A stretch of 5,380 bases of DNA, from assembly GCA_017885385.1 (NCBI GenBank), contig JAFNGF010000186.1, forward strand, positions 2,180 through 7,559. The letters run 5' to 3'. This document shows, in pieces, positions 5,279 through 5,380 of the stretch. The translations under genes and the position numbers were made by a program. Below the pieces are notes generated by a model that worked only from the letters and a program-made list of their open reading frames with translations, ran no database searches and had not been told where the DNA came from. The stretch's first letter is position 1, and each line of letters opens with the position of its first letter. Origin of the DNA: Planctomycetota bacterium. GTDB taxonomy: Bacteria; Planctomycetota; Phycisphaerae; Sedimentisphaerales; Anaerobacaceae.

Positions 5279-5324
5279 GAAAAAAAGGAAAAAGTGTTGA
5301 CAGTCAAGTGCGGTGTGTTAGTAT
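5279..5324 (+). promoter_or_regulatory. Strong sigma-70-type promoter with A-rich upstream element
   Basis: A perfect -35, TTGACA (5297-5302), is followed after 16 bases by TAGTAT (5319-5324), with TG one base upstream of it (extended -10, 5316-5317). An A-rich stretch (5279-5293) lies just upstream, like an UP element. Transcription would begin near 5331 and run off the right edge. This is the best promoter match in the window and implies a well-expressed gene or RNA beyond it. Confidence 0.65.
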
Positions 5325-5338
5325 GTCGTGTGTTTGCA

Positions 5339-5380
5339 ATGGTAGACGCGGACAGCGAACAACGATTTAGGCATCGCTCG
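5339..5380 (+). CDS. Possible start of the next gene (14 codons visible)
   Basis: An ATG at 5339 opens a frame that stays open to the right edge (MVDADSEQRFRHRS). It lies only about 8 bases after the predicted transcript start and has no Shine-Dalgarno sequence, so it would be almost leaderless. The promoter may instead serve a gene or RNA starting beyond the window. Too little is visible to name a product. Confidence 0.2.
   Translation, partial: MVDADSEQRFRHRS

Overview
The window looks like chromosomal DNA from a planctomycete, probably of the class Phycisphaerae or a near relative. This is inferred from gene content, not from a marker gene. The two most telling genes are a type II secretion-type pseudopilin with the GFTLIELLVVIAII start and a C-terminal FVDGHV block, and a small secreted protein ending in a PEP-CTERM sorting tag (VPEPA, hydrophobic run, RRE). 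Both families are abundant in that group. Genes switch strand often and few form operons.

Layout, left to right. (1) Positions 3-746, plus strand: the 3' part of a gene cut by the left edge. It encodes an unrecognised protein with two copies of a 57-residue helical domain joined by a Gly/Arg/Tyr/Gln-rich linker. (2) 783-1571, minus: the pseudopilin, convergent with gene 1. (3) 1572-1743: a divergent promoter region with a good candidate promoter in each direction. (4) 1744-2472 and 2526-2975, plus: an NADPH-type short-chain dehydrogenase/reductase followed 53 bases later by D-aminoacyl-tRNA deacylase (dtd), probably co-transcribed. (5) 2986-3543, minus: the PEP-CTERM protein, tail to tail with dtd with only 10 bases between. 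Its candidate promoter lies at 3687-3659, and a stem-loop sits at the very start of the predicted transcript. (6) 3690-4073: a non-coding stretch dense in palindromes, with a terminator-like hairpin at 3844-3885 and a palindromic array of 19-base units at 3911-4005. (7) 4105-4743, plus: a multi-pass membrane protein of a conserved family of unknown function. (8) 4744-5280: no convincing gene. (9) 5297-5324: a strong sigma-70-type promoter reading off the right edge.

The genes do not form one pathway. Housekeeping functions (dtd, the reductase) sit among envelope or secretion functions (pseudopilin, PEP-CTERM protein, membrane protein). No complete new system is visible. The least explained part is the structured non-coding block at 3832-4007. 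The duplicated-domain protein at the left edge and the leader hairpin of the PEP-CTERM gene come next.
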